A DNA stretch of 62,846 nt, from NCBI GenBank assembly GCA_024220525.1, contig JAMYWO010000240.1:1-62846 (forward strand), read 5' to 3'. The notes under the pieces are model-generated. The model searched no databases. It was not told the origin of the DNA and saw only the letters and a list, made by a program, of their open reading frames with translations. Within the stretch, counting starts at the first letter, position 1; every line of letters begins with the position of its first letter. A program made the position numbers and the translations under genes. Of this stretch, positions 37,593 through 47,666 are shown one piece after another. The DNA comes from Cochliopodium minus (Eukaryota > Discosea > Himatismenida > Cochliopodiidae).

Positions 37593-39626
37593 TTAATTAT
37601 TTTGCAATTTTTCAATCTGTTGTTTGTATTCCTCATTTTTCTCTTTGAGGTTTTTGTTCATCATCTCGTACATTTTGAGTTTACGCTTGAGGATTTCCAA
37701 CTCGTCGGATTTATCGTTGGAAAGGGCGGGAGAATTATAAATATCATTAGATGTGTTGAAATTATTTGAGATGTTGTTATTAATATTGTTATTGTTTTTG
37801 TTATCCAATTGGATTTGTTGGGAACAAATCTGTTCGTATTTAGAAACACAATTCTCAAGATCAGAAATCCTCTCCAAGAAATCATTCATATTCATGTTCT
37901 TATCGGAAGAAACACGTACGGGCTCAGGTCTGATGTCCTTTGACTTGAAGAACTCCAGCACATCGTTGAAAATGGGCTCAAGATCGATTTCCTTTTCGGG
38001 ATTGGAGATCCCGCAATTATCTCCAAGAAAGAGAGGATTGAAGTTTTCAAAAATACCAAGAAAGGATTTATCCATACTGGAAAATAAACAGGGAATTAAA
38101 AAATAATGGCAAGTAAAAAAATCATAAACTTAATTGAAAATTTTTTTGTAAGAATTTAATATTCGCAATATAATTTGGATCAATTTTTATATTTCAACAT
38201 ATGATAGTATATAAATTGATCATTGATTGAATATGATCATATTATCCTTTGTATATGTTGATTGATATTGATCCATTCTTTGATATATTTACTAACAAAT
38301 TTTCATTCGAAGAAAAAAAATATCTTTTAGATTTCTTGTGATTAAAAAAGATTTACTTGTTTGAAATCTGTTTGAACTTGTGATCCCGAAACATTGCAAA
38401 AAACTTGGAAAAATTAGAGAAAAAAAGAAAAAAATGGATCAAAGAAGACTTGCTTCCCTTATTCAAAAGATCCTCCAAAGAACCCACAAAAGAAGTCTTA
38501 ATTCTATCTCCCCTCTTCTCCATAACGTCATAATTATTCTTTAGAACAACTTGGCTATAAGAGAGGTTCTTAATTTCTTGATTGTACTCAACACAAGCGT
38601 TGTCGAACATCTTGTAGAAATTTTCAGAGAAAAACTTGAAGGTGTCATGAGATTCTTTCAAAGCGTTGAATTTTTCTTTGTGTTGTGAGACGTCTTGCAC
38701 TTGTGTGATAGTTTGTGAAGCAATCTTTGATTTTGTAATGATAGTTTGAACAATTTCTTTATACTTATTTTCTATTTGCGTTAAATCTTGGCTTTTCGAA
38801 ATAAAATTTTAGTTTCTTTTAAAGTTTCTTTAAAAGCTTCTTTCTTTTTAAGAAAATTTTACTTAAAAAAAATATTTTTGGGTTTGTATTCAACATGTTT
38901 TTTGAATGCTTCATCTAAAAGTAGCATCTCTTTGATGTAAAATCTCTTTTTATCTTCGATCCATTTGATTATCTCTCCAGTTATTTCTTTTATTTCCTTT
39001 CAGAAAAAAGAATCGAATTTGTGAAAAAAAAATTTTCTCTGAATCGAAATAATTAATAACTTGTGATATTATGTTACAATTATTTATTCAATTTTTTTAC
39101 CTTTAAATTTTCGATGTTTATCCCTTCTATTTTTTGATTGATCTCTTTATATATAGTCTGATATTTTTGTTGGATTCTCCCCACGAAATTGCCATGTATC
39201 TCACAGACATGTTTGAACACAATCCTGAATATTTCCACTACTTTCAATGCAGCATCTATATTCGCCTTCATTATCTTGCAATTGTCCATTATGATGTTGT
39301 AAATGTCCCTTATTTTCTTTTTATCTGCCTCTAAGTTGCCACTCTCATTATATCCTTCAACGAATTTTAATTTTTCCCTGCTATTTGCCGTCTCATTCTC
39401 ATATAGGATGTCATATACGCTATAATTTTGGGAATTATCGAATAGTTTTCTCAATTCATTTTTTGATAGGATTTTGCATTCATTTTCATTAATCACCAAT
39501 AAGATCTCCCCAAAATCATTTGTCCTGAATTAACAAACAATTAATAAAAATATAAATATTGATGAAATGATACAATCTAAATTCAGATTCCAATCCATTC
39601 TTAAAGTAGGTTATTGTTTTCTCCAT
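37593..39626 (-). CDS. Coiled-coil protein, unrecognised
   Basis: Exons begin at ATG 39626 (MEKTITYFKNGLESEFR). The main exons are 39574-39626, 39101-39524, a short block near 38880-39000 (EIKEITGEIIKWIEDKKRF), small exons near 38750-38850, one near 38358-38745, and 37593-38076. The middle is helical with long amphipathic stretches (for example HKEKFNALKESHDTFKFFSENF), like BAR- or spectrin-type helical bundles. An Asn-rich linker follows, then a leucine-zipper-like C-terminus ending KQQIEKLQNN. No enzyme motif is seen. The exon limits in 38700-38900 are uncertain. The last intron (38077-38357) contains a full repeat copy. Confidence 0.7.
38136..38304 (+). repeat. Intron-resident repeat, full copy (169 bp)
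   Basis: GAAAATTTTTTTGTAAGAAT at the left and ACTAACAAATTTTC at the right. It matches the 17177-17345 copy along its whole length and is the same size. It lies antisense to its host gene, so insertion is not orientation-restricted. Confidence 0.8.
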
Positions 39627-39782
39627 TTTTTTTTATTTTAAAGATATTTATTTATTTTGAAATCAAACTTGATATCCATTTTAATAATCAATTGCAAAAT
39701 CCTCGGTTCAAAATGGCAACATTTTTATATTCACAAATTTTTACATAAAAGACAAAAATGACTGATTTTGAAAAAAAAAAAA

Positions 39783-40982
39783 ATGGCTTTCAAAATAGAA
39801 TTTATTGATCCTTCCACTTTCGTAAAGATTCTGACAGCGATGGAAAAATTCAACGATATAGGTAAAATGAAAAAGAAAGTAGAATTTTTATTAAAAAAAT
39901 TTTTTTTCTCATTCAACCAGCAACATTTGATTTGATGTATGATACACAAAGTCTCAATTACACATCATTGGATTCCTCTCAAATATTATTCACATCCCTT
40001 GTTCTCAACAACAAATTTTTCAAAACATTTTCTTGGTAAATTTAAAAATGTAAAAAAAAAAAAAAAATTTCATTGAAAAAAAAGTGAAGAAAATGTGTCA
40101 TTTACAGTAAATCTGAGGCATCTGTGCAAGATATTGAAAACACTCAAAAAGGGAGATGAGTTGAAAATAAACACAGGAGATGTGGACTACATCAAGGTAT
40201 ACATCAAGAAAGATGTCTCGAAAGGTAAATAAAGATATTAAAAAAAATTTATTTCATAAGATTATCTTATGAAAAATAAACAGTTAATTAAAATTTATTA
40301 AAGGGTTCGACAGAACATGCGAATATAGTAAGCAAAAATTTTTATTTTTTAAAATAAAATTTATAAAAAATAGAGGTACCACAATTGATGTTGACACAAG
40401 AAAAGAGAGGTAAAAATATTGAAGAAAAAAAGATTATTACTAAATTTTCACGAAACTAATTTATTTTAATTTTTTTTTCAACAAGAAATTCCCAAAATCA
40501 ATTTTTCACACTACGCACTCTTTCCCTCCAAATTGCTCTACGACATTGTCCAAGAAATGTATGGAGAGGAAGTTTCATTGGATATCTCTGAGAATAAGTT
40601 GATATTCAACGTGGAGGGTGATTTCAAGAGCACCATCACTTTGCACTCTGTGGATGAGAGCGACAAAGTCGTAATTGTATCTCCTTCAAGGTTGTGCTTG
40701 AACTTTTCTTTCAAAGCTTTTCATTTGTTCGAGAAAGTGGCCAAACTTCAGGTGAGTGATGGATAAAATTAAATAAAAAATAATAACCAAGAAAAAAAAA
40801 AAAAAATTAAAAAATAAAAAAAAAAAATAATAAATTTAACAATAAAACAAATTTTATTTCTTCAGCAATTCGAAGAGTGTTTGTTGCAAATGCAAAAGAA
40901 CTATCCTCTTTGTCTTACCTTTAAGTTAGGCAAAGTTGGCAAGTTCACTTGTTACCTTGCTCCTTTGATTGATACTGACTGA
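39783..40982 (+). CDS. Divergent PCNA-like sliding clamp
   Basis: Exons 39783-39861, 39921-40035, 40118-40224, 40304-40327, 40374-40409, 40486-40751 and 40866-40982, about 245 residues, the usual PCNA length. Diagnostic positions: helix 1 FIDPSTFVKILTAMEKF, the centre SLDSSQILFTSLVL (PCNA: SMDSSHVSLV), an interdomain connector region QLMLTQEKREIP, and the C-terminus GKFTCYLAPLIDTD (PCNA: YYLAPKIEDEE). The rest is poorly conserved. It would act as a homotrimeric clamp, or as one subunit of an alternative clamp. Whether it is the only PCNA of the organism cannot be told here. The acceptor at 40117 is chosen because only it restores the frame giving HLCKILKTLKKGDELKI. Confidence 0.8.
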
Positions 40983-41036
40983 AAAAAAAATTAAATTTTT
41001 GTTTTTCAGAATTAAATTTATTTTGATTAATTCTTT

Positions 41037-41495
41037 CTAATAAATTAATTTCCATTTATTGACATTTATTTCATCTGATAATGGTCTGAATTTGATTTTG
41101 GCTGCATGATGATAACTCTTTTGGAGATGTCTCTTGTATCCTAATTCTGATATCCAAGATGAGACAAGAATAAGACTATATCTATTATCTTGGCCCAAAT
41201 AACTAGAGATGGAATAAGAAGCATTCTCTCTTTTTGTTGATTTTGTAAGTTTTGATAAATATGGTTTAATATTCTCATTCATGTCGACATTTCTTTTGAC
41301 TCTATATTCAGTTGTTACCAATATTCCTTTATTAAATATTGGAATAATTAAGTGAGCAAATAATTAAAAGATGTATTTACTAGGTTTTCTTTTCAAATTT
41401 CCCAAAAATCTTCCAATTTTATATAATACAATCGCTTCAAACAAAAAACCCAAATAGATAAGATGAGATTTATGTTCTTCATATAATTCATTCAT
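41037..41495 (-). CDS. Small hypothetical protein
   Basis: Two exons, 41381-41495 and 41037-41326, joined across a GT-AG intron in frame; ends TAG. About 134 residues, basic. The N-terminus has a short hydrophobic stretch (HLIYLGFLFEAIVLYKIG) that could be a membrane anchor. The C-terminal part is polar. I recognise no family. Its 3' end converges on the PCNA-like gene with about 55 bp between stops. Confidence 0.6.
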
Positions 41496-41610
41496 TTTTT
41501 TTTTTTTTCTTTTCTCAACAAGTTGATATAACAATTTTGAATTAATACATTTAACAGATTTATGATATATAATTTAATGTGATCCATATATATTTTTAAC
41601 AAATTAACAC

Positions 41611-42526
41611 TTATTTGTTATCAGACCCTCTCAATCTACCAGTACGTCTAGCAGCAATCAAACCGACCTTAGCTCCTGGTGGTGCGTTACGAGAAACAGT
41701 GGAAGATCCTCCAATATGTTGATGGTTACCTCCTCCGTGAGGATGCTCTACTGGATTCATCGCAACACCTCTTACTCTTGGCCATGCTTTTCTTTTAGAT
41801 TTAAATTTATAATAACTGTTAGAAGCTTTCATAATAGGTTTATCGATACGTCCTCCTCCAGATACAATACCGACAGTAGCACGAGCAGTGGATGGTACAG
41901 TTACTTTAGCTCCAGATGGAAGTTTTACACGGGTGGATCCGTTTTCATTATGTGCAATAATTGTTGCATAATTTCCAGAAGTACGTGCAAAAATACCACG
42001 ATCACCTGGTTTTTTTTCAAGATTACAAACAATTGTACCTTCAGGCATGCTTCCCAATGGGAGGATATTACCAATAGCAAGTTTAGCATTGGTTCCACAA
42101 TAAATAAATTGTCCAGTATAAACTCCTTCTGGTGCAATAAAGAGTTCGTTTACTTTTTTATATTTAGTTGGATGTCTAAATTGAACTCTTGCAAGTGGAG
42201 CTCCACGACCAGGATCATGTACGATTTCTCTAACTACACCACGAATAAATCCATTCTTTTCAGAATAATCAAGTGCTCTCAATTTAGCAGGTCCCTTTCT
42301 GTGGAAAACTCTTGCCTAAAATAATAGTATAATTTGAGAAAATTATTATATAATATTAATAATTAATGTTAAATATTGATTCTTATTCATTTTGGATATA
42401 ATATATATGATATTGGTAGGTTTTTTGAAATATTTCTCATTATTTATAGAATTCTAGAATAAAAAATTAATGTACTTTGTAATTGGTGGATGATCCCTTT
42501 CTTTGAGCTCTAATGATTTTACCCAT
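41611..42526 (-). CDS. RPL8: 60S ribosomal protein L8 (uL2)
   Basis: Exons 42476-42526 and 41611-42315. Sequence matches uL2 throughout: [61 protein letters not shown], and the universally conserved [17 protein letters not shown] with the peptidyl-transferase-proximal histidine. The C-terminus is [17 protein letters not shown]. About 250 residues, full length. Codons are more biased than in its neighbours, as expected for a highly expressed gene. Confidence 0.98.
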
Positions 42527-42754
42527 TTACCTATAATTGAAAAGATGTTTAAATATTATTGAACATGTTTAAATATTAATGATATAGGATCTGTAATCAG
42601 TCGTTACCTAAAACGATTTTTTTTTTTATTTATTTATAATTAAATAATTATCAATTATAAAATTAAAAAAAACTTTCACATACTCAAGGATAGAATGCAT
42701 TATATTAAAATAAAAAAAAATCGAAATTCAAATCAAAGAAATCATTCAAAGAAT

Positions 42755-42985
42755 TCTATTCTGGTATGTCAATGAAATTAGCAGAATACATCCAATAAAT
42801 GCCTAATAAAACAATTGCAATCATTAAGCATTATCAAAATTTTACCAAATCATTAGAGATCAATATGATGAGTCTCTAACTGTAATTTCCTCTAACATAT
42901 TTTCTTTCCTGCTATCAGATAGGAGCTCCAAGTGGCATATGAATGGACATCATGAAGATATTGTGCTTGGGCATTAGCATTACAT
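42755..42985 (-). pseudogene. Decayed copy of the 3' exons of the adjacent membrane-protein gene
   Basis: On the minus strand one frame reads NAQAQYLHDVHSYAT, against NAQSQYLYEVCLSAT in the live exon at about 43500. DNA words such as GGAGCTCC and CAGTTAGAGA line up further along. Closer to 42760, GCATTTATTGGATGTATTC with SANF matches the last live exon (YWYVVAFFSANF). Stops and indels break it. It lies just past the 3' end of its parent, so it is probably a tandem partial duplication. Confidence 0.75.
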
Positions 42986-43157
42986 TCTAGAATGACAATA
43001 CTATTTTTTTTTTCCTTATTACTCAATTCAGTCCCAAAAAAGAAATTTTTATTATATATGATTTTGTGGATTTAAATGGTGTAAGCGAAAGAGACTTGTC
43101 AATAAGAACTTGTTTCACTTTTTATGAATTAAATTAAGTTTAATGTATACACTAATT

Positions 43158-46100
43158 TCAAATGTTAAGCTGTTTGTTGATCATGGCATAGAAATTGGCA
43201 GAGAAAAAAGCGACGACGTACCAATAAAGATTGGAATAACTCAAACCGAGGATACCTTTTGAAACAAAAAATAATAAACTTTGTAAAAAAAGGAAATAAA
43301 ACATAAAATCAAAATAATAAAAATAAAATCAAAATTGCTTAAAAAAAATTGAGATAAAAAAATAAATCACCTAAATCATTAACATGATTTTCGAAATGCT
43401 TGGACATGGCTTCCACAAGCTTGATGACAGTCTCTAACTGCTCCTTTCTGATTTTGGACATTCTCTTCTCGTTCCAGCCGTCACATTGGAGCTCCAAAGT
43501 GGCGGATAAGCAGACTTCGTACAAATATTGTGATTGTGCATTTTTCGCGGAGAAATTATAGCTAGATCCTTTATTTTAAATTAAATTATATTAAAAAAAA
43601 AATTTTAAATTAAAAAAATAAAGAAGTAAAAAATATAAAATTATAAATATCAATTTAAAATACCCAAAAATGCAGTGAAGATCATGGCAGCAATAAGCAC
43701 GAACACCAAGTACCCCATGATCAACAAATCTACATTTTTCATTGCTATGATTGTTCCAATCATTCTCTTGGTAAACTCTCCTCTATCAAAAAAAAATAAA
43801 AATTTAAGTAAAAATAAAAATAATTTTAAAATTGAAAAATTTAATAAATTTTTTTTTACGTAGATTTCTCTGCATTTTCTACGTATTGTTTTGCGTTTTG
43901 ATGGTTTTCGAAATACAAGTTTAAGAAAATTACAACTACCATCAAAGCACATATTATTGCAATCACAGTGACCGTCAAAGTGATCAATTTCGACTAAATT
44001 AATTGAATGTTAAGACTTTCATTTTGATTCAATATTTCACAATGGTTTTTAAAATTAATGTTTTGTTTTATTTTTTTATTTTTATATTTTATTATAAATT
44101 TTTATTTTTTTATTTTTTATTTTTTTATTTTATTTTTTATTTTTATTTTTTAATTTTTTTATTTTATTTTATTTTTTATTTTTATTTTTAACATTTTATC
44201 TTTTCTTTTATTATTTTCATTTATTTTTATTTTTATTTTTTATTTTTCATTTTTTATAAATTTCATTTCTATTATTGGAATTTTTGTCAATTTTTAATTT
44301 AATATTTTTTTACTTCTAAGCTATTTTCTCTTTTAGTCAAAGCACCGTGAGTGTGAAAGTAAGCACGCAAGTTGTCAGGATGGGTCAAGTTGAGAATGAC
44401 TTTGTCAGGAACCTCTTTTTTAAAGGAAGGAGTCTCACTTTCTTTAACATTGCTTTTATTTTCTATTTCTTTAGAATCTCCTGTAGATTCTAATTTCTTT
44501 TCATGTTCTACATTACATTTATAATAAAATTTGTGATGAAAAAAAAATAAAAAACCAAAATAAACCAACAAACAAAATGTAAATAAAAAATTAAAAATAA
44601 ACAAAATGAAAATTAAAAAATTTTTTAAGAAAATTATTAAAACTAAAATTTAAAATAATTTAAATTTAAAAAATTAAAATAATTTAAATTAAAAATTGAA
44701 AATTAACAAATTTAAATAAAAAAAATTAAAAAATTAAAAATAATGATAAAAATATTTAATTTAAAAAACTAGGTTACTTTTAATCACCAAACTAGAGTTG
44801 TTGCTGTCAGCGGAGTATTTCTCAGTGAAGGTGGATTTCATCAATCTTCCCATTGTACTTTTCATAGACTGATACAAAGAAAAAGAGTGCATGTAACCTT
44901 CAACAAAAATTAATAGTTTGTAATTTATTTTGTAATTTATTTTTTATTTTTTATTTTTTATTTTATATTTTTTATTTATTTTTATTTTTATTTTTATTTT
45001 TATTTTTATTTTTATTTTTTATTTTTTGTTTTTTTTTATAACTAATTTTTTATTTTTATTTTCATTTATTTTTTAATACCTCTTAACAAAACGACACTGA
45101 TGGGAAAAGAAATGATAATGTTAGCAAAGACGAGAAATGCCTCGAAGAAGGTATCTGAACGATCGCGGAGAAAGAAGATGAGGAGGGGAGGAATGAGGGA
45201 GATGAGGGTGGAGAGAATGGTCAAATGGAGGCCTCCTTTCCAGCTAACTAAAATAAAAATAAAAATAAAAATGTAAAAAATAAATTAAAAATAAATTAAA
45301 AATAAAATAAAATTTTGATGAATAAAAAATGAAAAATAAAAATAAAAAATACTAAAAAAATAGTTTCCAATTATAATAAAAAATTTAAAAATAATTTTTC
45401 TAAAATGAACAATTTATAACTTATATTTTAAAGAAAAAAAACATTATTATTTTTACTTTCAGATTTGTAGTTGCTGAGAGAGTTAACGTAATTGTAAAAG
45501 TCGTAAGCGTTATGTTTGGGCTTGAAGGTTTGGTTGGATCCACTCAAGTTTTCTTCTTCCTCTTGTGCCATGTCCTCTGGCAAAAGAATGGGAAAATGTT
45601 TGAGGAATTTGTCTTCGTAGATGATCTCGCTTTGGGCACTGATGTAACTTTTTTTATTAAAAATTTTTTTATTTTTTTTTCGGAGAATATTCTATAAATA
45701 ATTTAAATATTAAATGATATACCTGTTTGCAAAACATCTGAGCAAATAGATTCCAAAGGTACCTATAAATATTGATAAAGTTTCACATAAAATATTCAGA
45801 TATAAGATACTATATTGATCAATGAGATCCAAATTATCATATTATCAATTGTATAAGTGATTAATATTGATCCTATTAACGATCCTTTCTCGATCATTTC
45901 AACCAACAAATATTTTCATAAAAATATATTTTTGCTTTTTTTTTTTACCAAATCTCTCAACAAGGATGAATTTTCTTCTATGATAGGTATTGGTTGCAAC
46001 CGCAACAAAGATTAAGATCAAGAGCAAAAATGAATTGATGACTATCCATATCATTTGGCAATAGTAATTGAGGGTGATGAGATCATCTTCTTTGGTTTCT

Positions 46101-46363
46101 CCTTTCTTCAATTTATGCTTGATTTTATTGTACACATATTTCAAGAAGGGATGAGTATAGAATTTCATCGGATAATCTGCAAAGTAATTCAACACCAATG
46201 TCAATGGAGGTATCAAATAACAGATGAAATAAATCAGGAAATCTTTGATGATGAAGGATCTTGGCACTGGTGATTCTTTATCGATGGGATGCAAATCCAC
46301 CTTTTCTTTGGCAACTTGGATCCATTTGTAGATCACTTCATTTTCAGTAGATACTTCTTTCAT
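43158..46363 (-). CDS. Multi-pass membrane protein, unrecognised
   Basis: Starts at ATG 46363 (MKEVSTENEVIYKW) and ends TGA at 43158. Exons lie at about 45949-46363, 45730-45760, 45460-45640, 45080-45250, 44770-44900, 44300-44520, 43863-43995, 43665-43785, 43370-43568 and 43158-43256. Six or seven hydrophobic helices are visible, among them FLIYFICYLIPPLTLVLNYF, MIWIVINSFLLLILIFVAVA, LTVTVIAIICALMVVVIFL and LLIMGYLVFVLIAAMIFTAF. Hydrophilic charged loops separate them. No transporter or channel signature that I can name. A decayed partial copy lies beyond its 3' end, and one intron holds a partial dispersed repeat. Confidence 0.7.
45790..45917 (+). repeat. Intron-resident repeat, partial copy
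   Basis: Contains ATATTGATCAATGAGATCCA, ATTATCATATTATCAATTGT and a right end reading AACCAACAAATATTTTC. It is antisense to its host gene. The left arm is shortened. Confidence 0.7.
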
Positions 46364-46700
46364 GAGATCTTCTCAATTTTTTTCAAAACTTTCAAATAAT
46401 TTTTCCTTCAATTTTTTTTTTTAATTAAATTTCATTTGAACCCTCTTTTCAAGCATTCTTTTTGAAATGAGTCAAATAAATCTTTTATTTCAAAAGGGAC
46501 ATATATATTCGCTATTTTTTCAGAATTTTTTTTTTTATGTGAAAATTTAATCAAAAATATCTTCAAAAATAATATCACATTTTGAATAAATTAAATTTAT
46601 TTAAGAAAAGGATTCAAATTCCAATTTTCATCACGTATTCCAACCGAACTATTTTCAAATACAGGTATGTAGAAGTCTGATTGAGAATCTTTTTTCCCTT
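46364..46700. other. Intergenic region, no gene seen
   Basis: AT-rich gap between two minus-strand genes; nothing recognisable. Confidence 0.4.
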
Positions 46701-47497
46701 TTAGTAATCGTAAAACATTTTAAACCAAATTGAGTGAATTAGAATGAGGAAACAATCTGTTAGAACTTGTATTATGGAAAATGCAAAGAGAATGACAACA
46801 GTAGAATTTTTATTATTGGCCAACAAAATTGAATTCAAGACAACAACAATTATGCTGGGAAATAAACACAAAGCAATTTGTAAACCCATGATAAATCCTT
46901 GACCACAAACCATATCACAATCATCAACGAAAAGGTCCAACAGGATTATCACCACATAATTGATTGATTGCTGGTTTGTGAAGTTTAGGTTTTGAACGAA
47001 AACTAATTAGCATGAGAAGTATATTGACAGATAGTAATCAACCCATGCATGAAATCATTTGGCTTGATGCTATTTATGTAGGGATTCATTATTTCCAAGA
47101 TATCATGAGCAACTTGTTTGAATTCACCACTCTTCCATTTAAGAATTTTGGGTTTCTCCGATGATGGAACACTGAGACCAACACAATAATCGGAGAGCAA
47201 TTTTCTTGAGTACAAAGGCACTTTATCTTCTTCAACTGTGAGACCAAAGTTGATGAGACTATCAATATTCGTTTTCAGAGAAGTAACTGAGCTTGGATTT
47301 TCGTAGAGCAACACAGGAAATATTTCTGTACTGGCTATTTCTTTTTCAAAGTTGGTGTATAGGGTTTTGTGCAGAATAGCCAGTCATTCAACTGCACTCA
47401 CTTTGAAGTTTCCTAGAAGTCCAGATACCCTCGAATCGAAGTTTACTTCAATTTTGATTCCCATATAATTATGATAGACAGGATTGTTAAACAACAT
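46701..47497 (-). pseudogene. Small gene with an in-frame TGA, possibly decayed
   Basis: From ATG 47497 the frame reads MLFNNPVYHNYMGIKIEV... and meets TGA at 47384-47386. It then continues open in the same frame through LAILHKTLYTNFEKEIAS, LTVEEDKVPLYSRKLL and ICQYTSHAN, ending TAG at 47003. A third stretch (46701 to about 46980, another frame) encodes two or three hydrophobic helices (GLQIALCLFPSIIVVVLNSI). I found no intron that removes the TGA and keeps frame. Either the gene is broken, or two adjacent small genes are present, or the TGA is read through. No family recognised. Confidence 0.45.
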
Positions 47498-47666
47498 TTT
47501 CAATTTTTTTTTTTTTTTTTTTGAACAAAATCAGTGATAAAGAGACAAGATTTGAAAAATATATTTCATGAAATATATTTTTATTTGAAAGAAAGAATCA
47601 TTTAAATCATAACCCTTTTATTTTATTAAAAAGATATATAAAATAAAATTGTCATTTATTGATATA

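Noticed and set aside
41716-42324. Open frame of 202 codons opposite RPL8
   Set aside because: Antisense to a universally conserved ribosomal protein; Ser/Cys/Thr-rich composition typical of a shadow.
47384-47386. Selenocysteine at the in-frame TGA
   Set aside because: No redox motif around it, no hairpin I could recognise downstream, and no homolog known to me; kept only as an open question.
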